This document shows positions 13,009 through 23,105 of a DNA stretch of 64,000 nucleotides, piece after piece. The notes under the pieces were generated by a model. It did not search any database. It saw nothing but the letters and a program-made list of their open reading frames with translations, and was not told the origin of the DNA. Source of the stretch: Paramacrobiotus metropolitanus (taxonomy: Eukaryota > Tardigrada > Eutardigrada > Parachela > Macrobiotidae); NCBI RefSeq assembly GCF_019649055.1, contig NW_026570250.1:434001-498000 (forward strand), given 5' to 3'. Every line of letters starts with the position of its first letter. Within the stretch, counting starts at the first letter, position 1. Position numbers and translations under genes: made by a program.

Positions 13009-14739
13009 TTTGAAAGGAGGGAACCGAAAGCAATAGAAAAAATGAAATCTTTAGTGTATCCTTGCGAGTTATCCCCTATGCGTCCGTTAACGATCAGTCC
13101 CCCCAAAATCCAAGCTGCAGACTACAGATTCTGAAATAATTCCCGGATAGATGAATTATGTGTATCGCAAACAGTGCAAGACGGAAAGAGGGAAAATTAT
13201 GACCGGACGGTCGTACTGCGCAGCTACATACACGAGGATAAATTTGTGCGATTCAAGCGTCGAATAAATTTTGGCCTGCAGTGTACTTATGACAGCAGAC
13301 AGGGTTCGGCAGAGGAGAGAGCGAAACAGAGTGAGAGAGAGCACTAGTACAACAGAATCTTCACTGTGAAGGCCAGTTGGCTGATGAGTCACCCGCAAAA
13401 GCAAAACTCATTCAGAAGCAAGCGCCGCTTCAGGGGGCTGACTGTTCTGCTCAACTCATGGCTAAAATCAATAAGTAACAAAATATACCTGACTTGTAAG
13501 TAATTCTTTTAATTAATTATAACAAATAATTCTTTTCTGATTTGATTAAAAATTTAAAACCGTCTGGATTATTCAAACTAAATTTTAAATTTCAACAGTG
13601 CGGCGATGTACTGTAAGCTTATGCTTATACCAGTGTAGCCTTAAACGGTATACCAGTGCGGCGATACAAATTTCCTAATTCCAAACAATAAGCACCAGTT
13701 CGCAAGAGTCGTGAGTTCGTAATTTGCATTTCAGCGGTACGTACTTTTACCGCAAAATCTAGTTGTATTCTAATAACTTGTTTACTTCCGGAGCATTTTC
13801 TGTTATGCGAGATGCAGATGGGTGTTAATATTCGACATAGCATAATTCCAAAGACAGCGTCTTTTCATTGTAGCAATATGTTTTATCACTTAATTATATA
13901 TACGAGTATGAGCGATCCGGGAAATGCTCCGTACTTACATATCATGAAAGCTTTCCGTTCGCTCGCGCATCGAAATGTTTTTCGTTGTACTTGGCGAAAA
14001 ATTTAAAAAAGCGCCTTCATTCACGGTTCATCGGAATTATAGGCTGTTTTCAAAACGTAAACAGAATCCCTTAAAAAATGATATTACACCAATAGCACTG
14101 TAGTTTGGGTTCAGTGGTTTTCTGAAATCGATATTCAATTTCTCACCAAATCGTAACGTCTAATGAAACATTTGAAAGCAAAAAATAAATCCGATGCGCC
14201 GCAATAAATCTGAATGCAGTGTCTGTTAAGTGTAAATGAACGTAATAAACATTGTGCACACGAAGCACCGATCATGCGGTTCGAGAATATCAGGCTGCAA
14301 TCAGCATCATTAGCACAAAACGGGGTGCAGCATTCATTGATTACAACAAGAGCGAAGAAGCGCTTACTCCTCAGATAGCTTTCTTTTCACCGAAATCGGT
14401 AATATGTGGACTACACGTGTTCCTTTTGATACTGACAACGGTACGTACGCCTGTTTTAATATTAATTTGGAATAAATTGCAAAAAATGTTTATTATTTAC
14501 CATTTTGGACCATTTACAAATTCTTTGCGCTACGGAAATACACTTGAACATGAATATGTAGCATACTCGATATATATCCCTATTGCAAAAAATATGTGTA
14601 AAATGCGCGTTCAAGCGGCAAAACACGCGGCGCAAAAGCTGTTCTCTGCGTTTGCCGATCGTATGTGAAAATAGGCGTTTTATCCACAAAGCACGCGCGT
14701 TAGAGGAAGGCACGGTAAGGAAGGTGCTTTTTGCAAGGA
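13009..14739. other. Intergenic between cofilin and the Kazal genes
   Basis: It should contain the cofilin 5' UTR/promoter and the promoter and first exon of the plus-strand Kazal gene. An open frame at 14252-14668 shows no domain or codon pattern that I trust. No RNA gene is seen. Confidence 0.5.
13353..13392. repeat. 40-bp dispersed repeat, copy 2 (upstream of cofilin)
   Basis: Differs from 10121-10160 at one base (cat versus gat before GAGTCAC). It lies about 345 bases upstream of the cofilin ATG, probably in or near the promoter. Sequence flanking the two copies does not match. Confidence 0.85.
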
Positions 14740-14785
14740 ACTGACCAATGGTCAGTGTAGGTACTGACCAATGGTCAGTGTAGGT
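14740..14785. promoter_or_regulatory. Tandem 23-bp motif with internal inverted repeat
   Basis: Two perfect head-to-tail copies of a 23-bp unit (14740-14762, 14763-14785). Each contains ctgacca-a-tggtcag, 7-bp arms around one base, with a CCAAT at its centre. It lies 75-120 bases upstream of the first recognised exon of the Kazal gene, where a promoter or 5' UTR is expected. A dimeric transcription-factor site is an inference. Confidence 0.55.
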
Positions 14786-14860
14786 TTGAATAAATAGGTA
14801 TTAGGAACAGAAACATTTGTCTCTCTATCGTGAATGTATTCGAATGCTAACCAATTCTAG

Positions 14861-16005
14861 ATCGGCGGATAATTGCGCTAACAGTCGTTATTTTGGCTTT
14901 TTGCGGAAGCGCATCTGGCCAGAGTTTGTATGGACCTGCAGAGTATGGACCTCCTGGCGTGGGAAGCGCGTGCGCGTGTTCCTTTTACTACAGACCGGTT
15001 TGTGGTTCCAATGGGAGAACGTATTCCAGTATTTGCCCTTTACGTTGCGAACAGCAGTACAATCCAAGTACGCTAAAAATTGGTTGTAACCATAATATAT
15101 AAACTATGTTTAATAAATAACCTATGTTGTAACCATAATATACAAGCTTGTTGTTGGGCTTCGTCGTATTAGAATTTCAGAAATCATACATCACGGTATT
15201 AAAAGAATGCTTCAACATCACACTTATGCGTATTAGTGGTTTCACACTTATGCGTATTAGTGGCTTTCAGGTTGACGTTTGCTTAATAACTAGAAGTATG
15301 CGGTATTCGCTCGTTTCTAATCTCCATTCGTCTGCTTCATTTGATTAGCAATCGCTGTGCTCAGCGAAGGACCGTGCAGTATGCTGATCGGCTCGCGGAT
15401 GCCTAACGTCGGACCTATACGGATGGCCGGACCAGTTATTTTGAGTAATACCCTTCCAATTTACCCAAGAAACCCAGCTTGCGTTTGGCAATGCCCGGCC
15501 ACAACTGGATCTTACACAAACGCACCGGGGTTGCAACGGCCACTTGGGTGAGACAGGAGCGTCTAAAAATCGTCCTAAAAATACATAGTTTTGGAAAGAC
15601 AACCTCTTGCTTGCTACAAAGGGTGTAACAAAAAATTATTATATGTTCAAACTGAATTAACGGTGTTAATAATAGTAAATAATAAAACCGTGATAGTTAA
15701 ATAATTCAAACAAAGTGGGATTACATGTAGAACGAGTATTTCAGTAAACTAAATGATTGTTCTGCGTTGAAATCAATTATGTGATCTACGTTTGACTTAG
15801 CAGTCCAGCATCGCTGCCTGTGACCTTAGGCATGGATATACCACTGCCTGTTTGCGACAATCGGGGAAACGTTTACCTGAATGACTGTCAATATTATCGA
15901 GCGATGTGCGAATGGGAAAATCGAGGACTCCCACTTATGAAGTCACCGTGCCCTTTTGGTGTCCGCAACGGTTTTGAGACAATAAGCAATGTTTTAATAC
16001 AGTAG
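14861..16005 (+). CDS. Secreted two-Kazal-domain protein (protease-inhibitor type), first exon not located
   Basis: Exons 14861-15067, 15349-15547 and 15804-16005 join with consistent phases (1, 2) and close at TAG 16003-16005. The first of these contains a hydrophobic signal core (IIALTVVILAFCGSASG), then Kazal 1: CACSFYYRPVCGSNGRTY, CPLRCEQQYNP, and after the splice TIAVLSEGPC. Kazal 2 is split: CVWQCP in the second exon, PVCDNRGNVYLNDC and the final PC in the third. A short exon carrying the ATG and ending in phase 1 is needed upstream; I could not choose among candidates. Kazal domains usually inhibit serine proteases in the extracellular space; the reactive-site region (ACACSFYYRP) does not tell me the target. 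The gene just downstream has the same exon phases, so the two are tandem paralogues. Kazal 2 has an extended insert between its second cysteine and PVC. Confidence 0.82.
15218..15265. repeat. Two-copy 24-bp tandem repeat in a Kazal-gene intron
   Basis: The unit tcacacttatgcgtattagt plus four bases occurs twice in a row, with a mismatch near the end. It lies in the intron between 15067 and 15349. Confidence 0.8.
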
Positions 16006-16810
16006 AACAGTGCAGCCGCTGTTAGCTTTATCTGATTTCGAAAGATGACAACTTACGATGTAACTGGTGAATAACTTTCTATACTCAGACGCATGCAGCG
16101 CACTGTAGGTTCTTCAGCATTTAGTAGCGGCATTAACCTTAAAAGATTTGCTTGATGTACACACGCAAAGATATGACTATTTAATTGTTTTATGTGCTGA
16201 CAAACTATCGACACTCTCAGTAGCATCGCACTATGGAATCGCGGCATTTTGTAGGAGCGTGTCTTGTAGGTCACTGAGCATGGAGTTGCTACTATTAATT
16301 ACCAAATACATAAAATTGTACATTTCCGGTTTGTACTGTTACGGAAAAGCACGTTTGCCCCACACACACACTGCACACACTTCGTAAAGATCCCATCGGA
16401 TTTCGGTTGTAGATAATAAAAATTAATTACGCAGAACAGAATGCAACCTTCAGAAACGGAAGTTATGGACCTGAAAGTAGCACATCTATAAGAACCGTCA
16501 TATCGTTCCGTAATGGTTCATTTAAGCGAAAAATATCTTGATGATGGTTTTTGTCTGGAATACTCATCTCATTGAATGCTAGATCAATCCGTGTGGCGAA
16601 TTCAGATTTCTGTCATCTTAACTTGCTGTTATATTCCCTTTCAACAGCAACCTGACGAAAGACTGTGTGAACAACTGGTGCTCCAATGAAAGAGCCTTGA
16701 ATTTTTGTGCGGTGCATGCAGTTTTAAACCGGCTATAATTACAGTGTGACGGTGCGGACTGCACCGCGGCACTTTATGTAAATTCCTTCTAGCGCCCATT
16801 CCAACCGGAA
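16006..16810. other. Spacer between the two Kazal genes
   Basis: About 800 bases with no supported frame. It should hold the 3' UTR of the first Kazal gene and the promoter of the second. A short CA-rich run is seen near 16361-16380. Confidence 0.5.
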
Positions 16811-18624
16811 ATGCCAAAAATATTATTGTTCCTCTTTTTCTGTTCCGCGTGTGGTGAGTTGTTACGCTCGATCAATATACATGTCTAAACACACTGAGCT
16901 ACGTTTGTTATACCATCTGATATGTACGCAGTTATATGATTAGCGTTCCTTCTCTGTCAGTTTATCTTGTGGTCGAAGCTACCGAAAATGTGCAGATTTA
17001 ATTAATACTCGCACTATAACCTTATCAAATCAAAAATTTTGCCGCGTATAGCTGCTTACAGTATTTAAATGCAATCAATACATTAGCTTTTGACCGATTT
17101 AAGTTCTGGTACGGTAACTGTGTTGGTCAACTATTGTGTATGTAGCGCTCGCATCCGGCGAACAGAAAAATATGGTGAAAAGACCCATCAAGCAGGCACT
17201 TTCCACCCCTCGCCTGGTTCCATCCATTCCTTTGAATGCAAAACAAACATCAAATCAAAACCAACTTCCACTTCAACAACAAATGCAAGACGATCAACGC
17301 CAAGCTGACCAAGTGTCCGGTGGCTTCCAGATGCCCTTTAGTCTGCGCCCACCCAGTGACCTTAACAATCTGGTGCCCATAGCCGGTCCTTTCGCACCAA
17401 ATACCAACATGAACAACATGAACAATATGAATACTTTTCCGTCGGCGCAGTCCTTCATGCCGGCGAACTCACTGAATAACTTCAATCCCGTGCAGCTGGG
17501 GCAACTAAATCAACTTCCGCTGCAACAGCAACTGCTACAGCAAGTCCAAGCTGCACAGTCCCAACAGGCCGCTCGGCAGTTCGGCCCCAACTTCAACGGA
17601 AACATGATGGATGCCGGAAACATGCAACCTAATGAGAATTTTGGCAGCCTGGGACCGATGGCCGGTGTGTATGGTGGCCAACTGGGAACGGGTGGACTGA
17701 GCTCCATTGGGCTTGGCGGATTATACAACGGAATGTACGGGGCTCGCGATGGAAATTTCAACTCCGGTGGAGCCGGTGAAATGGTCTGTACATGCACGCT
17801 GCAGTACGCTCCCTCTGTGGAAGCGATGGGAGAACATATCCGAATAAGTGTTATTTTGATTGTGCACAGCGCCAAAATCCTAGTACGTACCTTATGGTAA
17901 CAAAATACAGTGTACTGGTGTACGGAAAGGTCACTGTGCTCAATAATTCTTGCACACAGGTTTGCAAATAACGATGGAGTCGGAATGCAGCGGCTCATCC
18001 ACCAGCAACAGAGAATCGGATAATAATGTCAGCATTCAAGTTTACGAGTCGCCCAATTATATCCCGTCGGATCCTTGGTAACTTGGGTCTTGACATATTT
18101 ATCTAAACTGGTTTTTTATCAGTAGCTGCGGTTCTAGATCTTGCTATAATTATATTAGTTAAACGAAAAACATTTTGTTTGCAGCTCATGGAAATGTTAC
18201 GGAGGTAGTAAACCGACTTGTGGATCAAATGGCATGACTTACGGGAATGAATGCAAGGTAACACAATCTTTACAAAGTTTAGAAATAATGCGGGTCGTGT
18301 ATTCAGCTATACATTAAGCTAGAATTTCTTCAGTTCTGGAGAGCGGTTTGTCGAAGCAACCGGCAGGGAATATCCATTACGGCGGTGGACTGTGGTGTAA
18401 CCAGTGCAATTAGTGGTTCAGGGGGCACGATAGTTAAAGCTCCAATAGTAAACTTATTCAGGGATATTCCTTCGGCATCCCATACTAGCACAATACCAAC
18501 CACTCTTCCCACGACCACGGCATCACCCGTTGGTGTATTTTCGGCCAGCAACGAAATCAGCCTTAGAAAGCTTGACCAACCAATCGATCCGTTTTTCAAC
18601 AAAGAAATAAACCTCAAACTTTGA
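16811..18624 (+). CDS. Secreted Asn/Gln/Gly-rich two-Kazal protein with one frameshift
   Basis: Exons: 16811-16853 (MPKILLFLFFCSACA, signal peptide), 17146-17882, 17960-18077, 18185-18257, 18334-18624. Between the signal and Kazal 1 lies a roughly 200-residue Gln/Asn/Met/Gly-rich low-complexity region (NMNNMNNMN, LPLQQQLLQQ). Kazal 1 reads MVCTCTLQYAP in one frame and CGSDGRTYPNKCYFDCAQRQ in the next. One base appears missing near 17810-17815, where the family has APVCGS. Downstream phases (LQITMESEC; CSWKCYGGSKPTCGSNGMTY; FWRAVCRSNRQ...VDC) fit the shifted frame exactly. Without the missing base, translation would stop just after 17960. Either the assembly lost a base or this allele is recently broken; intact splice sites and an AATAAA at 18646 favour an assembly error or a young lesion. 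It is paralogous to the gene at 14861-16005. Confidence 0.8.
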
Positions 18625-18645
18625 GAACAACATGTTAGTAATGGC

Positions 18646-18651
18646 AATAAA
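18646..18651 (+). other. Poly(A) signal AATAAA of the second Kazal gene
   Basis: Canonical AATAAA 22 bases after the TGA at 18622-18624, as expected for a short animal 3' UTR. Confidence 0.65.
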
Positions 18652-19467
18652 CTGACAGGTTACGGTAAACTTCGACTACCATGCAAAAGAACGAAATTTG
18701 CAAACACTGACCTTTGCATTTTGTTTCTGCATCTTTGTGTTTTCTGTTATAATATATCTATGAACTATCGTTGATCAGTCAGAATATCGAATGTTCCAAA
18801 ACCACTTTAGTACGCGAAGCATATTATTGCTAACATAGGTGCTGTTGCTGAATTTGGTTTCTTATTTCCCGTACGGTTTTTTGGGTTTGTGCTATTACAG
18901 TATGCGCGCTATTAGGGAACAAGAAAGAGCGTTTTACACCAAAATACTCAAGTTAACAATAACATATCTTTGCAGACATGATTATGTAACCAGACGAACT
19001 GTACTGTAGACTGGCCGCACTTAATTAGAAACCATTTTGGTTTACAAAATTAATGCAAGAGTAACTAACGTAACAAACTTTCCAAAACAGCTAACCTTCC
19101 TCAGCTTTATGTGTGCTCTTCAAAGGATATAATTTGATTACGGTATAATCATTATACCACATAAAGTATACAAAGTAGACTACATTTGGCTGGTAAAGCC
19201 TAGTATCAACACAATGCGCAAGTTATCGCAAATTTTACATTCTACAATTTTCTACTCGTAGTCCGTGTTAGATTTTCTGTAATTCTGACTGAATTATTTT
19301 CTTCGTACATATTCATTGATGTTTTATTGAGAAAGTCCATACTCTGAGCACGAGGAGAAGAAAAATCCGTGGATGAATCTTTTATTCGTCGAAGTTCGAA
19401 CATCGCCTCACACCGTTGTTACGATCAAATACATGATATCGAAAAATTTTGGAAAACAAAGAAATGC
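18652..19467. other. Intergenic between tail-to-tail genes
   Basis: Convergent spacer between the second Kazal gene and eL14. A+T-rich; no gene, repeat or RNA recognised. Confidence 0.5.
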
Positions 19468-19473
19468 TTTATT
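19468..19473 (-). other. Poly(A) signal overlapping the eL14 stop codon
   Basis: On the minus strand the end reads AAGAAAAAATAAAGC, so AATAAA includes the TAA stop. This implies a 3' UTR of only some tens of bases. Confidence 0.6.
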
Positions 19474-20439
19474 TTTTCTTCGCAGGGCCTTTTCCTTTTG
19501 CAGCAGGTTTCTTTTCTCCTCCGGCTTTCTTGCTTTGGAGGCGCTTCAGTTTGCCAAATTCTAATTTGACTAATTTGTTCCTCTAAAAATAGAAAAACAA
19601 TTCAGGTTAGAGAGTTTTTTAAGTCAGATGCAGACAAGTTGCTCAAAGTACCATGGCCAGCCGTCTCGTATGAAATCACTCCATATTTTAAGTCAAAAAA
19701 CTAAAAAATTGTTCGCTTACCGCCTGCAGTGCTCGCATGAGCTTGAATCGGTCAAAATCAGTCATCGCGGCCCTCTGCAATAAAATTTCAACCATCAAAT
19801 ACCACCAAACGCTACAAACAAATTCAAAAAATAATCCGTAAACGTAAAGGTGAATTTCAGAGCGATTTAATCAGCATATTAGCTCAGCCGGCATTTCCTA
19901 TCATAATTGTTGGATCATCATAACCAAAACTGCGTGTAACTGCATTCACAGCGCCTTTAGTGCGGAGCTTACCTTTTTCTGACGTTCCAGCTTCTTCGCC
20001 CAGTTGGAATTCTTCCACGCTGTGGCAATGTCTCCTTTATCCCATGCTGCCACCACAGCCTTGTGGGAAGCGGTATGAGGGATCTTAATCTTTAATTTTG
20101 TGAGGTGGAGGTCGCGAAAGTTGGCGACCTGGCGAGGAATTGACGGCCCGTCAATTAAGCTCTGCAAAAGCAGTCAAGTCAGATTCCCAATAGATCATCA
20201 CCGTCAGCTAACTGTCGTCGTTTTCCTGATCCAAAACCACCGAAATACAGTAGAAAGATGGGAGCTCACTCTGTTCTGATCAATGACATCGACAATGGTG
20301 GCCAATTCTCCAACATTCTTCCCTTTGGCGATATACGCCACTCGGCCAATTTCGACGGTTTTTGTGAAGGTCTACGAAAAGGACTGCGAATTACAGGCGA
20401 AGCACTTTCAGGAGTATATAGTGAACAAAAACTTACCAT
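19469..20439 (-). CDS. RpL14: Large ribosomal subunit protein eL14
   Basis: Five coding exons: 20439-20437 (ATG only), 20371-20270, 20161-19973, 19774-19721, 19582-19469. They total 462 bases and 153 residues. The protein reads [50 protein letters not shown], then [24 protein letters not shown] and [20 protein letters not shown] with a Lys-rich tail. VEIGRVAY and [15 protein letters not shown] are the KOW-type start of eL14, and [10 protein letters not shown] is its conserved middle. It is a structural component of the cytosolic 60S subunit. As in cofilin, the start codon is alone on its exon, immediately followed by GTAAGT. AATAAA overlaps the stop codon at 19473-19468. Confidence 0.97.
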
Positions 20440-21574
20440 TTTAGATGATTTCACCCCAGAATCAAAACAACTAATGGAGAACTGTCTATTAACCGGGTAC
20501 CACGAAAACTACCAAAATTTTACACGAGTTCTCCGACTTACGAGTGATCGACACGGCTGGAGCAGTCTGAAGTCGCGACATGTGAATTCCACTTCAGTGA
20601 CAGCATTTCCAAAATCCGTTGACACCACTACGCTAGTGGAATGCCGAACTGCAGTCACCACTGGGCTGGCGGCTACGTACTACAGTACTCTTGATTCTTT
20701 GAATCTCGATTTTTCTACCGGCAAGCGTTGAAAAACAACCTTTTTTAGCAATAACCAATACAAAAATGCAAATGCCTGAGCCAATGCAAACTAATTAAAG
20801 TGATTGAATTTAAACATTAAACAAACAACCAAAATGGTTATTCGTGATCTTACGGTTAGGCCGCGTATTCAATGTTCCCAGTGCGGCTGCAGCATTTTAC
20901 TCTGTAATTAGTAACGAGTATCCCTAATTCCGTATTTTACAATTCTTATCGTTAAATTGCTAATGCTAACTTCCGGTTATTGCCGGCTTTTGCAAGCCAA
21001 AATTGAAAATGACTGTTAATTTAAACCAGAGACGAAAATTTTACTGTTGATTTGTATTATCTTTTATTATTTCGCCATAAGCGTCTCTTATGTGCTTACT
21101 TTGAAGAAGGCCAGCTGGGATATCCCATAAATCTGCATTACTTTCCTTATTACGGTCGCCCTATCAATGTTGCTTGATTTATTACGGTCGCCCTATCAGA
21201 TCCGATGATTTTTGGATTTTCAGAAATTCATATACTCATACCTATACATAAATTTCGCAATAATTAATACCATTACCCGTAATCACCAGTCAGTACCATA
21301 GAATACTGCAAATTTTGGTGAGAATCCAACCTAGAATGCTTGACATATTGGCTGTTGACCAGAAGAGGTCGACTTCAAATCCTTGACCAGTCGAAATTTC
21401 GCTTTTATTTCGCTGGCTTTAAAAGGCAAGTCCTTTTCTCAAGTCTAGATGTTTACAACTTGTAAAAACGTCGATCCGGATTATTTTATGGAAAAATTGA
21501 TGTCATTCCTTTGCGGGTAAGTGTGGAGGAACGGTTGGAAAAATCACGAAAAAGGGAACAAACCCGCGGGAACC
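20440..21574. other. Intergenic; eL14 promoter side
   Basis: It should contain the eL14 promoter/5' UTR. The plus-strand frame 20258-20731 runs antisense through eL14 exon 2 and is not supported. A 20-bp phrase, ttattacggtcgccctatca, occurs near 21150 and again near 21179. Confidence 0.5.
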
Positions 21575-21799
21575 ATGTCCGTTGCGCGAATTCTTATACA
21601 CTTAACAGCAGCAATCCTTTTCGTTCTTGCCCAAACTAAGCTTGTAGTGCAAGTCTTTATCGACCGTTTTAAACGTCTATTGCCTGCAAAAGACGTTCCA
21701 TGGCTCGAGCCAGGCGAGGAAGAAAACTTCATCCCGGAGCAGGATAGTGCTCCCGGGACGCAGGGCCGCGAAAACAATGAAGCTGCTTCCCAATCGTGA
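21575..21799 (+). CDS. Possible small membrane protein (74 residues), unrecognised
   Basis: ATG 21575 sits in a good context (aaccATGtcc). The frame encodes MSVARILIHLTAAILFVLA at the start, a hydrophobic segment of about 25 residues likely to be a signal anchor. An acidic, Pro/Ser-containing tail follows (DVPWLEPGEEENFIPEQDS). The upstream frame is open to 21521 but has no in-frame ATG, only a GTG start. I do not recognise a family. The amphipathic stretch FIDRFKRLLPAK followed by an acidic tail looks more like a real protein than random sequence, but length and lack of splicing evidence keep confidence low. It could also be an exon of a longer gene. Confidence 0.35.
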   Translation: MSVARILIHLTAAILFVLAQTKLVVQVFIDRFKRLLPAKDVPWLEPGEEENFIPEQDSAPGTQGRENNEAASQS

Positions 21800-23105
21800 A
21801 AACTAGTTATTCCATTAGAAAAATGCTTATTGAGTACCCCTGAGATGTTTTCGATTGATTTTGGTGAGAACCCAAATTTTAAAAGATTTTTTATCCAAAG
21901 GGAAGGCAGTTGCAATACCTGGACTGGTCCACTGTTTGAAACATGTCTGTCACGCATTAATTTTTTTATTGTGCCAAAGGATATTGAAATCTTGACGGCA
22001 TCAAATTTTTAGTATGACTGAATGTTGTGGCTGTCTGAAAAAATATTTGGAAAAATAATATGATCTTGTAGTGACTAAGTATAAATTTTTCAAAAAGTGA
22101 ACACACTTGGCTGAATAACCCTCTGTAGAAGTACTGTATGCCATATGCGTAGTGTTTCGCTTGACAGTTTGTGATTAGCATAACTGCCGTAAACAGGCAG
22201 CTTATAAACTTGCACAGCTGGCTGTCAGGTTTTTAACAAGTAAGTACCGTAAATTATTCCCGTTCCTGGTTTTCATGGTTCTGTAATGATTTGTGTTTAG
22301 AACGTTAACGAAGCCCTGTTGCCAAAGAACCATTTAATGCCCATTTCGCCGACTGCGGAGATGGACACAATGGTACAGGATTTGTACATACTATCTTGCA
22401 AGCATTATCCCACACGCGCTATGGTGGTCATCACACAAATTAAAAGCTCGCATTCGTTATTTGTTCGATTGCTGTAAAACATTGTAGTTGAAGCCTTACT
22501 TGCTACAAACGTAGTTTATTATGCAGTGCGCGGACAGATTGTACGTCCTAGCATTGGATCAGCGGCACTCCAGATCCACTTGGTGTCTTCCGCTGCGACA
22601 TATTTACGCGTACGTATACTTCTATACGGCAACTGCGGCTGCAGCGGTGTTCACTATGATTAATGTATGAAGCAAGACTGTCGGCAAAAGTTCATAGTAA
22701 ATGTGCATAGAGACTGGACAACAAAAGACTTTGTGCAATGTGCATGTCGGAAAGGGCATGCGTAAGGTCTTGTTAGGAACTGAGTACAGAAACTTATTGC
22801 ATTTGCCGCTAGTTCTGCAACCACGGCGGTAACTTCGTTGCACGAAGTTGTAGCGGTAAACCATTCATTACCACGGGATTACCACGGTGTAGTAAAGTTT
22901 ATATTTATAACGATATGGTCGCGCGATCGATGACTGCCCAGTGAAGGTGTGACGTTTGCACGCAGTCCTGCCGTCAAACATCTCTGATTCAACGAAATCC
23001 TACGAATCTTTTTCCGTTTAATTTACACTCGATATTTTAATTTAATATTCATTCATTTCCAACATTTTTTTATCCCTTTTATTGCTCACACCTTCTGTTT
23101 TTATC
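21800..23105. other. Intergenic; NudE promoter side
   Basis: No supported gene. The stretch just before 23106 should hold the promoter and 5' UTR of the NudE-like gene. Confidence 0.5.

Noticed and set aside
14252-14668. 138-codon plus-strand frame upstream of the Kazal gene
   Set aside because: No recognisable domain, A+T-driven composition, no consistent splice partners; at best it may contain the missing first Kazal exon.
20258-20731. 157-codon plus-strand frame
   Set aside because: Runs antisense through eL14 exon 2 and the ATG exon; no domain and no separate signals.
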